The notes under the pieces are model-generated. The model saw nothing but the letters and a program-made list of their open reading frames with translations, was not told where the DNA came from and did no database searches. The position numbers were made by a program, and so were the translations under genes. Shown piece after piece: positions 13,326-26,160 of a DNA stretch of 64,000 nucleotides (positions within the stretch are counted from its first letter, which is position 1; each line of letters opens with the position of its first letter). This DNA is from Syncephalis plumigaleata (taxonomy: Eukaryota > Zoopagomycota > Zoopagomycetes > Zoopagales > Piptocephalidaceae), in NCBI GenBank assembly GCA_025201365.1, contig JAIXMF010000014.1, positions 558,001 through 622,000 of the forward strand, read 5' to 3'.

Positions 13326-14592
13326 TCCACCTATTTATTTATGCGTGTATGTGTCCGTGTGTATACAATAGACCAATGATATATAATAATAATATCCATG
13401 AACAATGTCATTTTACGGTTATGTGATGGAAAGTGAACAAGTGTATCATGTTTCCAACAAAGAGTATACGAATACCCACCCTAAAGGTAACCTATGATGA
13501 AACAGGAAGAGGTCAGCTGAACCTTCCGTTACAATTGACGATAATGCAACGACCTAGTACCATTGACCATTCATCTCCTAGTCATTGATCCTATTTACCG
13601 AAGAAAGCTATTACAAATCATTGATGATATCATTCATACTATCATATTAGCGAGTTAATAAATTGTTATGCAATCATGTAAGGATTATAATGCTGCAAAT
13701 GAATACAAACGCATGACAGGTGTGAAGCTAGGCTAACAGACTCCCCTTTGAAGAGGGATAAAACTTTTCATCACCATCATCATCATCATCATCATCATTG
13801 CTGCTGTTCTCCGCTAAGGGCTTGCATCAATTACCACGCGAATGACTGGGTGGTGACTTGGGCATTGTTCTCGGTGTACGGTGTGTATCCATAACATGGC
13901 ATGCTTTGCTATGAGCTGCAGCATTCAGGTTACAAGTTTCCTTTTATGTCACCCGCCGTGCGACGCATGCTTTATGAACTCACATGTTGAATGAAACGGA
14001 TATATTGCCATAAAGTCAACATGGTATCGTTTTACACTTGCTTTTTCTTACTTTAAACGTTTATTGTCGCTTTTGTCAATTAGTAGTCTATCACTTGTCG
14101 TTATTGCTGTTTTATTAAACAGCTAGGCTGTCGTTTCTCTCGTCAATCAAGATAAATCCACGCATAAGTCTTTATTACTCGAGTCGTTTCAATAACAGCC
14201 ATATCATCCTTTACTCACCGCTTCTACTACTATTGCTATTGTCATTCTACTAGCAATATAAGCGATTATCCTTGTTCATCCTCATTATCATCATCATTAT
14301 CATTATCATCGTTGTTATTATTATTAGCAGTAATAATCAATTCGAATCGATTCTATCTCTCTATCTCTCTCGTTTAACCCTTCCTTTACTAATACTTACT
14401 TCAACAACAACGTAAATATCAGCAGGTCTGTCACATTAGCAAGATTTACATTATCCTGTGCAATTATATCGACCATCCTCCTCTTTTTATAACTTACTCT
14501 ACTACTACTACTATTGTCATTTAGTAATAGCGCTATTGATTGTTTATTAACAATTAGCATTGTTATTTTTATAATCCTTTAATCCTCCCAAT
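13326..14592. other. intergenic region upstream of OPT1
   Basis: No ORF of weight. Contains an ATC-rich tract (about 13770-13800), pyrimidine-rich stretches and CTA repeats near 14500. It presumably holds the OPT1 promoter and a long 5' UTR. A short ATGATGA...CTGA pattern at about 13494-13520 is too short to support a C/D snoRNA. Confidence 0.5.
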
Positions 14593-17373
14593 ATGGCGTA
14601 TGCCAATTCACCCAATGATCGACATCATCCGCCAGGATACAGTGAAATGGATGAAACACGGCGTACAACATTCCTACCTGGTTCGCCGGAATGGCACGAA
14701 TCACAGTTGGCACAGCAACAGCAACAACAACAACACCATAACAATGGTAATTCTATCGTGGATCACTATTATCAATCGAGTCAGAATGAACCATCCAGCA
14801 CTGCTGGCAGAATGAACACGTACGCCAGTCAAATCGAGGAAATGTTCATGCCACTCGATAATATCTCGCCCAATCTAGATCGTGAAGTCTACGCCACGGA
14901 ATACGTTGCACCGGCAGCCGAACTGACCGATACGATACCGCGTCAATATCTCACCGACGAGCATAATGATCCACAACGAATGGATACGTATGCCACCGAG
15001 TATTCACGCTACCTGGATCATCAAGCAGCCGATGAGATGGAGATGCCGCATTACTCACACTACAGCAATGAGAAAATCAATCACCAGGATATGAATCAAT
15101 ATGATAATCAGCATGGTGCTCAGTTTTACGATGAAAACTTCGCGGATGCCGACTATCATGGTTACAACGACAAGGTTGACCCGTATCATACGGGTAAGGC
15201 TCATAAGAACGAAGACATTGACTCGGGAGATGAGGACGAAGAGGAGGAGGAAGAGGAAGAAAACTCACCGATCGAGATCGTGGCCGTGACAGTATCGACA
15301 TTCGATGATCCCACTCTGCCCTGTTTAACATTTCGTTTCTGGGTTATTAGCGCGTTCTTTACCGTTCTCGGTGCGACTATATCGCAAATATTCTACTTTA
15401 GAGCGACACCACTGCAATTCTCCATTTTCTTTGTCCAATTGATCGCCTACCCAATCGGTGTACTTATGGCTAAAACCTTGCCACGTAAGAAGTACAGTAT
15501 ATTCGGCAAGTATTTCTACCTTAATCCTGGTCCGTTCAACATGAAGGAACACATGCTGATCACCGTATCCGTGAACACCGGTGGCACGATCGCCTATGCG
15601 ATTGACGTACTCGCCGTGCAACGTCTCTACTACAATCTCGACATCAAGCCGTTGGGCTCCATTCTATTGCTGCTCAGTACGCAGTGTGTTGGTTATGGTC
15701 TGGCCGGTGCCGTACGTAAATTCCTCGTTAAACCCGCGAACATGGTATGGCCATCCACTTTGGTGCAAGTCGCATTGTACAACACATTGCACGCGGCCGA
15801 GTCAGCAACGCGTAACTTTACCCGACAGCGATTCTTCTTCACGGTACTGGGCTTTGCATTCTTTTACAACTTCTTGCCGGGACTCATGGCGCCCGTTCTT
15901 TCCTCCATGGCTCTACTATGTTGGACGCTTAAGGACTCGGCTGGAGCACAGGTACTCGGCAGTGGTTTGAGGGGCATGGGCCTGCTCAATTTGTCACTCG
16001 ATTGGTCCTATATCGGCGCCACCAATCCATTATACACGCCGTGGTGGGCTCAACTCAACTTCTTCCTGGGTGTCATCGCGTCTGTCTGGATAGTGGCACC
16101 TAGCCTTTACTTTACGAAAACACTCGATGCACATCTATACGATCCAGTGTCGAGCACGCAATATGACGAGGATGCCAACGAGTACGATATTGGGCGTATC
16201 ATCGACGAGGACTACAAGGTGAACAGCGCCAAACTGGAAGCTTACTCTGGCGTGCGTATGGCGCCCTATTTGGTTTTCGTCTATTTCATGTCGCTAGCGA
16301 CGGTTACCGCCACCCTAACCCACGTATTCCTCTACTATCGCCAGACCATCTATCGTCAATTTGTCGCGTCACGCAACGAGAAGGAGGATATTCACTCGCG
16401 AATGATGCGCGCCTACCCAGACGTGCCAATAAGCTGGTTTGTCGGTATGTTCATCGTAACATTGGTGGCCGCCATCATCGTGTGCGAGGTGTATCCCATC
16501 AAGGTGCCGTGGTGGGCACTCCTCGTGTGCATTGTAATATCGGGTCTGCTCATTCTACCGATGGGTATCATTCAAGCGGTTAGCAATAATCGTATCGGAT
16601 TGAATGTGCTATCCGAGCTGATCGGCGGCTACCTTATACCGGGTCGACCCATTGCTAATGCCACGTTCAAGTGTTTCGGCTACATGACCATGTTCCAATG
16701 TCTCGTGTTCATCGAAGATATGAAGCTAGGTCATTATATGAAGATCCCGCCACGTAAGCTATTCGTAGTGCAGCTATGGGGCACGATCATCGGCGCCTTT
16801 GCCAATTACGCGATGTTCGAATGGATCCTCTGGAAGAAAGGTGACGTGCTAAGCGGCAAAGAGGTGGATCTCACCGGGCAATGGATCCCGCGTAACTCGC
16901 AGGTATTCTATTCCGCCACCATCATCTGGGGTGCCTACGGACCCGGTCGCATGTTCGGACCCGACTCACCCTACAGGATTGTACTATGGGGATTCCTGGT
17001 GGGATTGCTCTTGCCGATTCCGTTCTACCTTCTACACAAACGATTCCCCGGTGGCAAATGGCACTTGATCAACATTCCCATCTTTGCTATCGGCACGCAA
17101 GCTGTCCCTCTATTCCCGGCCAACTTTTTAATGTCCAGTTTCATTGTGGCGTTCATCTTCCAATATTTCGTCTATCGTCGTCACCACGGATGGTGGAAGC
17201 GGTACAATTATATATTTAGCGCGGCAATGGATGCAGGCACTCAATTGTCCACGATGTTCATCACACTCGCTCTCTCATCCGTGATATTCCCCGCCTGGTT
17301 GGGCAACGGCGACAATACAGGCAACTTTGAATTGTGCGAGCCAGATAAGATGAAATTACCTGACGAGCTATAA
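14593..17373 (+). CDS. oligopeptide transporter (OPT family), copy 1
   Basis: Proton-coupled importer of small peptides or metal-peptide complexes in the plasma membrane. Single exon, 926 residues. The N-terminal 230 residues are cytosolic: YSEMDETRRTTFLPGSPEW, glutamine runs and an acidic tract just before the membrane part. The transport domain opens with the OPT signature SPIEIVAVTVSTFDDPTLPCLTFR. It continues with NPGPFNMKEHMLI, PWWAQLNFF, several long hydrophobic helices, FKCFGYMTMFQCL, IPPRKLF and HHGWWKRYNY near the C-terminus, giving the usual 12-16 helices. It is about 70% alike by eye to OPT2 at 46.1 kb, including the N-terminal motif, so the two are recent paralogues. The frame is intact. 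Confidence 0.95.
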   Translation: MAYANSPNDRHHPPGYSEMDETRRTTFLPGSPEWHESQLAQQQQQQQHHNNGNSIVDHYYQSSQNEPSSTAGRMNTYASQIEEMFMPLDNISPNLDREVYATEYVAPAAELTDTIPRQYLTDEHNDPQRMDTYATEYSRYLDHQAADEMEMPHYSHYSNEKINHQDMNQYDNQHGAQFYDENFADADYHGYNDKVDPYHTGKAHKNEDIDSGDEDEEEEEEEENSPIEIVAVTVSTFDDPTLPCLTFRFWVISAFFTVLGATISQIFYFRATPLQFSIFFVQLIAYPIGVLMAKTLPRKKYSIFGKYFYLNPGPFNMKEHMLITVSVNTGGTIAYAIDVLAVQRLYYNLDIKPLGSILLLLSTQCVGYGLAGAVRKFLVKPANMVWPSTLVQVALYNTLHAAESATRNFTRQRFFFTVLGFAFFYNFLPGLMAPVLSSMALLCWTLKDSAGAQVLGSGLRGMGLLNLSLDWSYIGATNPLYTPWWAQLNFFLGVIASVWIVAPSLYFTKTLDAHLYDPVSSTQYDEDANEYDIGRIIDEDYKVNSAKLEAYSGVRMAPYLVFVYFMSLATVTATLTHVFLYYRQTIYRQFVASRNEKEDIHSRMMRAYPDVPISWFVGMFIVTLVAAIIVCEVYPIKVPWWALLVCIVISGLLILPMGIIQAVSNNRIGLNVLSELIGGYLIPGRPIANATFKCFGYMTMFQCLVFIEDMKLGHYMKIPPRKLFVVQLWGTIIGAFANYAMFEWILWKKGDVLSGKEVDLTGQWIPRNSQVFYSATIIWGAYGPGRMFGPDSPYRIVLWGFLVGLLLPIPFYLLHKRFPGGKWHLINIPIFAIGTQAVPLFPANFLMSSFIVAFIFQYFVYRRHHGWWKRYNYIFSAAMDAGTQLSTMFITLALSSVIFPAWLGNGDNTGNFELCEPDKMKLPDEL

Positions 17374-17575
17374 CAATAGCGCTTTCCATTGATAGCAGAC
17401 ATATGATATTCGTCTATAGCGGTAATAGCAGTAATATGATTTGATCAGTATTTTATTTTATATATATAGGAATAAATAAGTAATTTAGAAAGTAGTTTGA
17501 TTTAACAATTCAAAGTCAAATGCTGTAAACATTTCATTCATTTTATTTTATTTTATTTGTTTTTTTCTTTACACT

Positions 17576-20458
17576 ATGGGTTGGAAGAGGAGAAAGAGAA
17601 CCAAGCGACATGTGGTTCAAGTGGCCGATGAACAAACTACTACCGATGCTAGTACTAGTGTTGATTCCGTAGTTGAGGAAACATCCATATTGTCCACCGG
17701 TACTAGTAATGGATCCTCACAGCTGGTAACAAGTACTATTACCAATGTATCAACAAGTGAAGAGACAGCGGTTGTTACTAATCAAGGACAAAAGCGTAGT
17801 CGTGAAGATGCCGGTAAGTACGATTGTCGTTGGAAGATTACCGTGTTATTCATGGACTATAGATGGCTTTATTATGGCTACTAGCAAGAAAAAGTTGCGA
17901 CAACTACGGAAACTGGAGAAAGCCAAGGAACTCGGTATTAATGTCGATGTTAGTTTAGCTATTTACGACGATGATGAACCGCTTAACCCTGTTATCTAAC
18001 CAATGGAATGATCAACTAGACCGCGCCAAGCTTTGTCGTGAAAGGCAGTGAACTTCGTAAAAGCATATCGATTGGTGTAAGCGGTGTATAGCATTTGAAA
18101 TGACTATTTAGCTAATCGATCCATCAACTGATGATGATATTTCTAGGATATTCGCGATTTGCTATTATGGTGTCTTGCCGATGGTGTTAATCCCAGTTGG
18201 GTTTTCGTCAAAGTAAGTTACTTATATATATATACACAGATTGATTGTAATTTTGATACTTACTTGATTACTCTCGATTTGTAGAACAAGCTTAATTTAC
18301 AACGAGTCGTCGTGTTGATGATCCCTTTCCTGGACTCGTCTATACTTCAGCATGGCTACGGTCTTGATCATCGTCCGATTTCCATGGAGGAAGTGGTACG
18401 CGAAGCATCTGCACGATGCGAACGCGATCCTAGTCTGCCCAAGGGTATGTTCGCCTATTTACCTCGATTGAAAGAGCATTTCTCGCATATTTGTCCGACT
18501 CGAGGTCCATCCGGTACGTTCCAGCTGCAAAGCCCGCTACACGCTTTACTTCGATGTCCGTGGACCAAGGAGGAGGCGAAACGACACAAAGAACACGCGA
18601 AGAAATGTAAGCAATCATTATTGCATTATTCGTTATTTGCACTAATCGATGTCATTACAGTCGCGGAGGGTAGTGAACGTGTGCTAACTCGCGAGGATCT
18701 AGTCGCATCCATAGCAGAGTTGCAACAATACGAGTATCCATTGCCGACATCAATCAGTGGTGTTGCTTTGAAGGAGCACTGGAGGGAAACTACTTGTATA
18801 TTGAAGGCAACGACCGAAGAACAAATGGCAAATGTAACAAATGTAACAGAATCCATTATGTACGCTATAGATTGTGAAATGGTGAGTATTTGGTCGATTG
18901 AATAAGATTGAGGATATCTGTTGCTCTTTTTTGTAACGCATGCATGTAATAATATGTAATGACCGCAATGGGATCACAATTGGCGCGTGCCACTCTATTA
19001 AACGAGAGTGGTGAGACGATATTTGACGAATTAGTGATACAAGAACATCCAGTAACTGATTATTTAACGCAGTAAGTGCCACTAATGTAATGCGCAAATC
19101 TACTTGTATATTGAACGCTGTAAACTATAGATATAGTGGAATGACGGCGAAGAAGTTGCAGGAAGCGCGTTTCACTTTCAAACAAGTGCAGGAGCATATA
19201 TTTAACATTATCGATGGCAGTAATGCTATCCTTGTGGGTCATTCGTTGGAGAATGATCTGAAAGCTTTAAAGGTAACTAATAGACTGGAATAACCATTTT
19301 AATTACTTAATATTTACGTATTTCCTGACAAATCTAGCTGGTGCACACACGTATTATCGATACAAGTATCGTGTTTGGCCATCCATCGGGTCCACCATTC
19401 CGATGGAAGCTGCGTATGCTTGCCTCCAAGTATCTGGACCGACAAATACAAGTATCGGGCACTATCGATAATGGCGAGCCCATTGGACATGATAGTGCAG
19501 AGGATGCACTTGCCTGTCTAGATCTAGTGAAACTAAAGCTTGTCAAAGGTATGAGTAATCGGAAGTGGGGACATCCAAGCATAAATTGTTGTACTTAGTT
19601 TGTAAAATAGGTTTTGAATTTGGCAGGAACAACAAGGGAACAACATCGATTTTCGAACGACTTGAACGACAGACGCCACCACGAATCGGTGCTGCATCGG
19701 ATCGAGCATCCACGCGACATTTGTACAGTGAAGCAGCATCGTTTATTTCATGCGATACTGATGATCAGGTGAATATTGTAATGTTTTACACATGCACGAG
19801 CTATACTAATGAATGCATTTCACAAAAAGGTTATTGATGCCATATTGGAGCAAACAAAGGAGCATCATTTAATAATTGGAAAATTACACAATCTAGAAAA
19901 TCATCATAGTAAGTGTGTGCATGTGTGTGTATGTAGGATATAATAAATGAATAGTTTATTGATATGCATATACGTAGATCCAACGGCGAATAAACGGAGT
20001 GAAAGCCAAGAGTCACCACTAAAAGAAATGAATCTGACGATGCCACCGCCACCCTTGGAACCTAATGTCGAGTTACTCACCCAGCTAGATGAGCAAGTTG
20101 ATAGATTAGCCAGAGGTCTACCTGCAGGTACAGGATTGATTGTACTCTCGGGACAAGGCGACACCCGGGATGCGACACGGTAAGTGTAGATTGGAATGGC
20201 ATGGAAGGGGAAATACGGTCATTATCATTATCATTATTATTAGTACTCAGTGATCAATACGTGACTAACACGACTGATATCATTGCTAGTCTTGGTATTA
20301 AACGACGACGAGCGACCGAATACGAGCAACAATCGTCTTCCTCGAATGACAACACGTCAAGACCGAAAGAATTCATCTTTAACGATAATGATCTGCAAGC
20401 TTTGAAGCATGCGACGAGCAAAGCACGTATGGGTATAGCAATGTTTACTGCTCGTTAA
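17576..20458 (+). CDS. REX1: Rex1/Rnh70-type 3'-5' RNA exonuclease
   Basis: DEDDh exonuclease that trims 3' ends of 5S rRNA, tRNA and snRNA precursors in the nucleus. About 10 exons. The N-terminus is basic (GWKRRKRTKR). Middle: DIRDLLLWCLADGVNPSWVFVKN and VVVLMIPFLDSS as in Rex1/REXO5 proteins. Catalytic motifs: AIDCEM (Exo I), LVGHSLENDLKAL (Exo II) and GHDSAEDALACLDLV (Exo III). The intron at about 17956-18026 (donor GTTAGT, branch CTAAC) removes an apparent stop. The exon after DCEM begins near 18960 (TAMGSQLARATLL), but no AG acceptor is visible just before it, so that junction is unresolved. The last exon is reached through acceptor ACTCAG near 20251. C-terminus basic; TAA at 20456. Confidence 0.85.
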
Positions 20459-20939
20459 TATTTACCATCTAGTATAAAATAAAATAGACCTAAAAACATC
20501 ATCAATTATTGTCAATCCATGCTAATTAGATGACTTGAAATGCTCATTCTTCATAATCACATGATGAGTATTAATGATGGCTTCCTGGACAACCGGTATC
20601 CATGATTAGGAAGAATGAATATGAGCATGCATTTTAATGTGTGCACATATTCTCTGCTACCATGGAAGGAATGAACGAGCGCTGCAAAAGAGCGATATAA
20701 CTTTCTTATTATTAATGAATATTAAGGTTCATTTCCTACTATTGTCATTGTTGCCAGACTGGCTGATCAGTAACTACGGATGGCATTATTTCAATATCAA
20801 ATGAGCATTCTATTGTAGTCACACAAGAAAACATATTGTCATTAGCATTACTTTCTCATTCGCATAAAGCCATTGGATAGTTTTACCATATCTTAGCGTA
20901 TTGTAGTTTAGCGCGTTGCTTAAATTGCTATTAGTATTG
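20459..20939. other. intergenic region
   Basis: AT-rich spacer between the REX1 3' end and the MFS gene. Contains TCATTCTT and AATGAGCATT words repeated several times; no coding or RNA gene seen. Confidence 0.5.
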
Positions 20940-23729
20940 ATGTGGTCGCGTGTTCTACAAGCAATTAATGTCTATGAAGCTAATCGATCATTGGAAAGTG
21001 AAACTACAAGAGATACCGCTTCTAACTCTTCAGCAGTAGCAGCAATATCATCCGAAATGGTAAACAGTGACAATCGATCCAATATAACCGTTTACGTTTC
21101 TGCCGAGGAGATTAGCATGCCGGAGGATGAAATCACTCATACGGATACATCAGGCGTAGCAATGTCCCTTGATGATGCATCGACATCGCGAGATCACGAC
21201 AACGTGGAACAACCAAGTGAAGACATCATAAAAGTGTCGACACTCGCCACGAATCCAATGCCGACGGCCATCAAACCACGCTATCCTAGTGCACTCTATT
21301 TATCCTCATCCATACCCTCATCATCGGATACGTTGCACAAAGAAGCGAGCGTACGGAAAGTGACATTCTCCTTGGACCCGCCACCCGTTCATACGACTCG
21401 TCGTATTAGCGAGTATGAAAAGTACGACGAGAGAACCGCGATGAAAAACGATAGCAGTCACAATGACAATGGCAATGACGCAGATACTTGGTCGCACGAT
21501 CTACCGCATGATTGGCAATCCACTCATAGACGAGATACTCGACAACGACGAACGAGTTCTCAGTCAAGCCAGAATACTGACATTGTAGTGCGTACATGGC
21601 GTCATGCACTTGTACTAGTAGGGTAAGTGCAATACCTACTATTTTAATATATTGGAAACTATCTTACTAATGTCATTCTCATTATTATTGATGATCTTAG
21701 TATGCTCGTGGCATTACTGGCGGTTACTATGGATTCGTTGACTATCCCGATTATTGCGCCAGCCATGGTCTTGCATTACAAATCATTTGATAAGATGATC
21801 TGGTTTATTGCGGCCTACTTGCTGGCTTACGCGATGGGACAACCGATAGCCCATCAACTTGCGGTAAACTCGTCGCAAGCACGACGTAGTTTAATGTTGT
21901 CGGCACTCGTGCTCTTCATTGTATCTACGGTGTCGACATTGTTCGTGTCGACATTCAACGCGCTAACAATGACTCGTACCATTACCGGACTAAGTGCCGG
22001 TATCATTACGTGTCTTTCTCGTGATGCCATGCTAGGTTCGTTCGTTCGTTCATTCATTCATTCATAGAGTGTAGGGCTAACAAACTGAAATATTATAGAA
22101 CATATTGCATCAAAGTATAATGGATTTATTCAGAGAATCGTGACTATTACTCGAGTATTGGCCACGCTTATAGGACCATTACTAGGCGGTGCATTGACCG
22201 AATCGTTGGGATGGTTCGCCTTTTTCTACGTCACCATCTCGCTTGGTGGTGTGGCACTTGTACTGTTAGCGCTGCTTCCACGGCGTAGACGAACCACGAC
22301 TGAACTTCGTGAAAGTATGCAGATGTCAAACTTATCCGTATGGTGTCGTGTTAGTCGAGCGATGAAACGCAATACGAGCGGCATCATCAATACGATAAAG
22401 CAAGCAAGAGTCGATCTACTTGGTGCAGTACTATTAAGCGCTACCATACTCCTATTCCTACAGGGGACAGCATGGGGCGGTCGCGTTTACACCTGGTTCT
22501 CACCGACTGTCATATCATTTTATAGTGGTGCAGTCGCCATGCTAGTGATATTCCTCCTAGTGGAGTGGCGTTGGTCGAAGCATCCATTGGTTAATCCCTC
22601 GAAACGATGGACGCATAATCTTTATATCGGTTGGTTGTTGAACTTTAACACAGGTGCCATCTACGTTGCAATCCTTTATTATCTGCCCATCTGGCTACAA
22701 GTAAGCGAAACAATACGCGTACTCTATTGGCAAGCTAACCTCATAATCTATCAAGACGACCTATGCTACCTCCAGTCTAGATACAGGATTCTGGATGCTG
22801 CCACTCTTTGTAACCGCGCTAATAACGAGTGCCGGAACAAAATGGCTACTGAATCGACGAGAGACTCGACTAGCACGTCGTGCCAACCAGCAATCTGTGT
22901 CATACCATCGATCTTGTTTCCATCGGAATAGCATTGACCCTGCCGTGATCACCTTAATAATGGGTCAACTACTTATGGCGATAGGCCTAGGAATGTTGGG
23001 ACTACCCGCCAACATACCGCGTAATCTGAGCAACGATAGTCTGGCCAACCCACCGATGCATGTTGTCGTTTATATCGCTATGGTAGGATGTGGTATTGGT
23101 TTCACCATACAACCTACATTAGTGGCAGTAAAGCGTAACTCTATTCATCATGGCAAGTATTCGAATGTCCCATTATCATTATTATATATATATACTAACT
23201 ATTACGTTATAATAGCTGCAAATGTCACAACACAAACCCTAATGCTTGCTCGTCATCTCGGAGGTGTTGTTGGCATGGCAGTTGCTAGCAGTGTATTTGC
23301 CAATGTTTTCCATTATCATTTGCAGAATGTTCTCGCTAGCAGTGGCTCTTTATTGGTAAGTAACACGCGTTTAACTTTCTAATAATAGTAGCAGCAGCAG
23401 TAATAAGCTTACTAATAATGATGTAGTCTATTAAAGATTTGGAGGGTGATCCCAAATTATTATCACTCGAAACTGATGCCACCATTCAATTGCAACTAAC
23501 GCGTAGTCTAGCCATGGCTGCTCGTTGGTGTTTCCTAGCATTAGCACCATTCTCTGCCGTCAACTTTCTTGCCTCATGGCTAATCGTAGATCAAAGTGGT
23601 TCAGTTCATGGCATGAATGATACTGCTTTATCATCTCATTCCAAGTATCATCATCATCATCATAGATCGTCATCTTTCGATGATATACATGAAGTATCAC
23701 CAACTATCATTAAAACTACTGTCGTTTAA
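20940..23729 (+). CDS. MFS drug:H+ antiporter-2-like transporter with long N-terminal tail
   Basis: Plasma-membrane or vacuolar multidrug-type exporter. The ATG at 20940 opens a 225-residue soluble Ser/Thr/Asp-rich tail, unusually long for the family. Membrane part: MLVALLAVTMDSLTIPIIAPAM (TM1, the D-x-T-I motif), a TM2-3 block, RTITGLSAGIITCLSRD (motif B-like), LIGPLLGGALTESLGW (motif C), YLPIWLQ joined by a GTAAGC intron to TTYATSSLDTGFWMLPLF, and LARHLGGVVGMAVASSVF near the end. This pattern fits 14-TM DHA2 transporters. The intron at 23153-23215 is GC-AG (GCAAGT). The frame is intact across all junctions. A histidine run (about 23650) sits in the C-terminal tail. Substrate unknown. Confidence 0.85.
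23153..23215 (+). other. GC-AG intron in the MFS gene
   Basis: Donor GCAAGT, branch TACTAACT and acceptor AATAG. Needed to join the helix ending NSIHH to NVTTQTLMLARHLGG in frame. Confidence 0.7.
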
Positions 23730-24029
23730 TTGATTCCATTATTATTATTATTATATGATATCATGTAACAGTCATGTGTATCGCATGTCCACCTACTTTT
23801 ATCACAATGTACGCATTAATTGACCTTGTAAATTGTTGGACATCCACGCGATATCACGAATAGCATTGCAAGCGGCACGATCGCCATTATTTTTCGACCA
23901 TGTGTCTATTAATAGGGACAAAACTCATTAACATCTATTTCCCAATAGTTATACACTTTCTTCCCAATACTTTCGCTCTTTCGCTCTTTCTTATCGTTTC
24001 TCATACTTTTGTTCAATCACAATAACAAT

Positions 24030-25325
24030 ATGGCAAACCTAATGTCAATGGCGTTAGACGACGTGATTCGTCAGACGTCAAGTCCAAAGAAATCCAATAA
24101 CAATAGGCGTCGTAATGTACGCGGTCAAAATAAAAGCAACAATAATAACAATGCTGCTGGTGCTGGTGCTGGTGCGCCACATCGTCGAGATCGCAAGAAC
24201 CAACGAAATAGTCCTTATACACGACCAGTAAGGAATATGATAGAGATAACGTGAATAGTATCTAAACTAGATACATGTATTGTTACTATAGAAGTCATCG
24301 GGTAATTCGAACGAGACTTGGACACACGATCTATACGAAGGCAATACTCCTCGTAAACAACGTGATGCACGCGCCGAGATTAGCGGAAGAAAAGCTGGTA
24401 CTACCAATACCAATACCAGTGTTCAACCACAGTTTACAGTCAGTTTCCGTGGTGCAGCATTAGCAGCCAATACTGATAATAATAACAACAATAACAACAA
24501 CAATACACGTATCACTGTGACTAATCTGCACTATGACGTGTCACGGGATGATTTAAATGTAGGTCGTTAATGTGTATATATATCTAGCTATCTTACATTT
24601 ATCTAATCGATGCATGACATGACATGATATAATGTGTTATAGGAGTTATTTAGTCAAGTAGGCACCGTTAAACGTGTATACATGCATTACGATAAGGCAG
24701 ATCGTTCAACGGGCGTGGCCGATATCACATTTAACGATGCGGATAGTGCAAGACGTGCCATTGAACGATATGACAAGGTGCCACTTGATAGTAAGTAAAC
24801 TAGGAACCGATCACTAATCTCTTTACTAACACACACATTATACTATACTTGTTTCAGATCAACCCATGCATATCACGTATTTTGGTGTCAAGGATAATCG
24901 TACGGGACGCCCATCTATTCTAGATCGTTTGGGCGAGAAAATGTACGTATAAAACGATAGATACTATGGTGAAATGGTCGATATCAAGCGAACCAAGTTT
25001 GAGATAACAATATGTGTATATGTATATGTATATGTATATGTCGAATCATGTCACTCATTATTTTAACTGCAATTATTGACGTCCTCCTTGATGTTTTTAT
25101 ATGTATATCTATGGGGAATACCATTACAGAAACAATTCCGATGGTGAGGCTAGTCCACGGGGCAATCGACGCAGCAATGGCAATGCTAACCAGCAAGGAC
25201 GTGGTCGACGTACAAATCAACGACGTGGCAGACAACCACAAAGAGCGCAACAGCCGACAGCATCAGCCGAAGATCTTGACCGTGAATTAGATAGTTATAT
25301 GCAATTGGATAGTATGGCACAATAA
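24030..25325 (+). CDS. YRA1: mRNA export adaptor Yra1/ALY (REF family)
   Basis: TREX-bound RNA-binding adaptor that hands mRNA to the Mex67 export receptor. The ATG at 24030 is followed by the UAP56-binding motif MSMALDDVIRQ, then a basic Arg/Asn tail. The RRM reads RITVTNLHYDVSRDDLNELFSQVG (RNP2) and STGVADITFNDADSARRAIERYDKVPLD (RNP1 region). The last exon (from about 25127) has the Gly/Arg/Gln-rich stretch and the C-terminal motif TASAEDLDRELDSYM, the second UAP56-binding site. Five exons; the last intron (about 190 nt, with TATGTA repeats) is the longest in the gene and sits after the RRM, as in many YRA1 genes. In budding yeast a long YRA1 intron is autoregulatory; whether this one is cannot be told. 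Confidence 0.92.
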
Positions 25326-26160
25326 TCAATAGTATTAATAAAGTTATCAATGCATCTTTGTTTTCCTCATTATTCACAGTGGATTCTCTTGGCAATTGTA
25401 CAATTGAAGATCAGCAGGTTAACATGGATAACGACTATCCGATAATGGAAACTTCCTTTCATTTGCCAAGAATGCAATGTCATTAATAGAAAATGAGCTA
25501 GTAGACAATATAGTCAATGAGGTCGGTAATTGGAGATAATCCATTTGCCGCACTAGCTGAATCAATTATGAATATACACACACTCATATGCACATGTGAG
25601 GTGTGAGGTGTGAGGTATGAGGTGTGTGTGTGTTGCCTGTAAGTACAACTCCGGATTGAACATCCGAGCATGATGGGTAACCGTTCCACCAATGGTTTAT
25701 GCACGGATGGAAATAGATCACGATGTTGTTAAAGGCGTGTGCCATGTGGTCATTTACTAGAGGAATAGTAAATGGTATCGCGTGGATCCTTACTACGGCT
25801 TGTATTTAAGAAGCCTACCATCGAGGCATGAATGGGGTGCACTTTTTCTTTAAATTATTCGACTCTTTTTCATTCATATTTAGTTTATTATCTTTATTGG
25901 TTATTGTGATTTACACCAATAATTAGTATTTATATATATACTACTATTGCGTGTGCGTGTGCGTGTGCGTGTCTTACTACTTTTACTACTTTTACTACTA
26001 CGACAACGATACCGTGTGTATACGTGTGTCGCTATACTAATTATATATTTGACCTTCATCTTATACCATTGCATCTATTGTCTTCATCTCTTTGCTATTA
26101 CTCTTATAAAGAAAGTAGTGGTTCTCTTCTCTTCTATTAGTCTCTTCTCTATACAACAGT
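25326..26160. other. intergenic region with GT/GAGGTGT repeats
   Basis: Contains tandem GAGGTGT words at about 25597-25635, GTGTGC repeats at about 25950-25970 and TTTTACTAC repeats. A small hairpin at about 25651-25667 (CGGAT-TGAAC-ATCCG) does not complete a tRNA fold. No gene recognised. Confidence 0.5.

Noticed and set aside
13494-13520. Box C/D snoRNA
   Set aside because: ATGATGA and CTGA are only about 20 nt apart with no terminal stem.
25640-25715. tRNA-like hairpin
   Set aside because: One short hairpin with GTTCAAT resembles a T-arm, but the acceptor, D and anticodon arms cannot be formed and the loop is not canonical.
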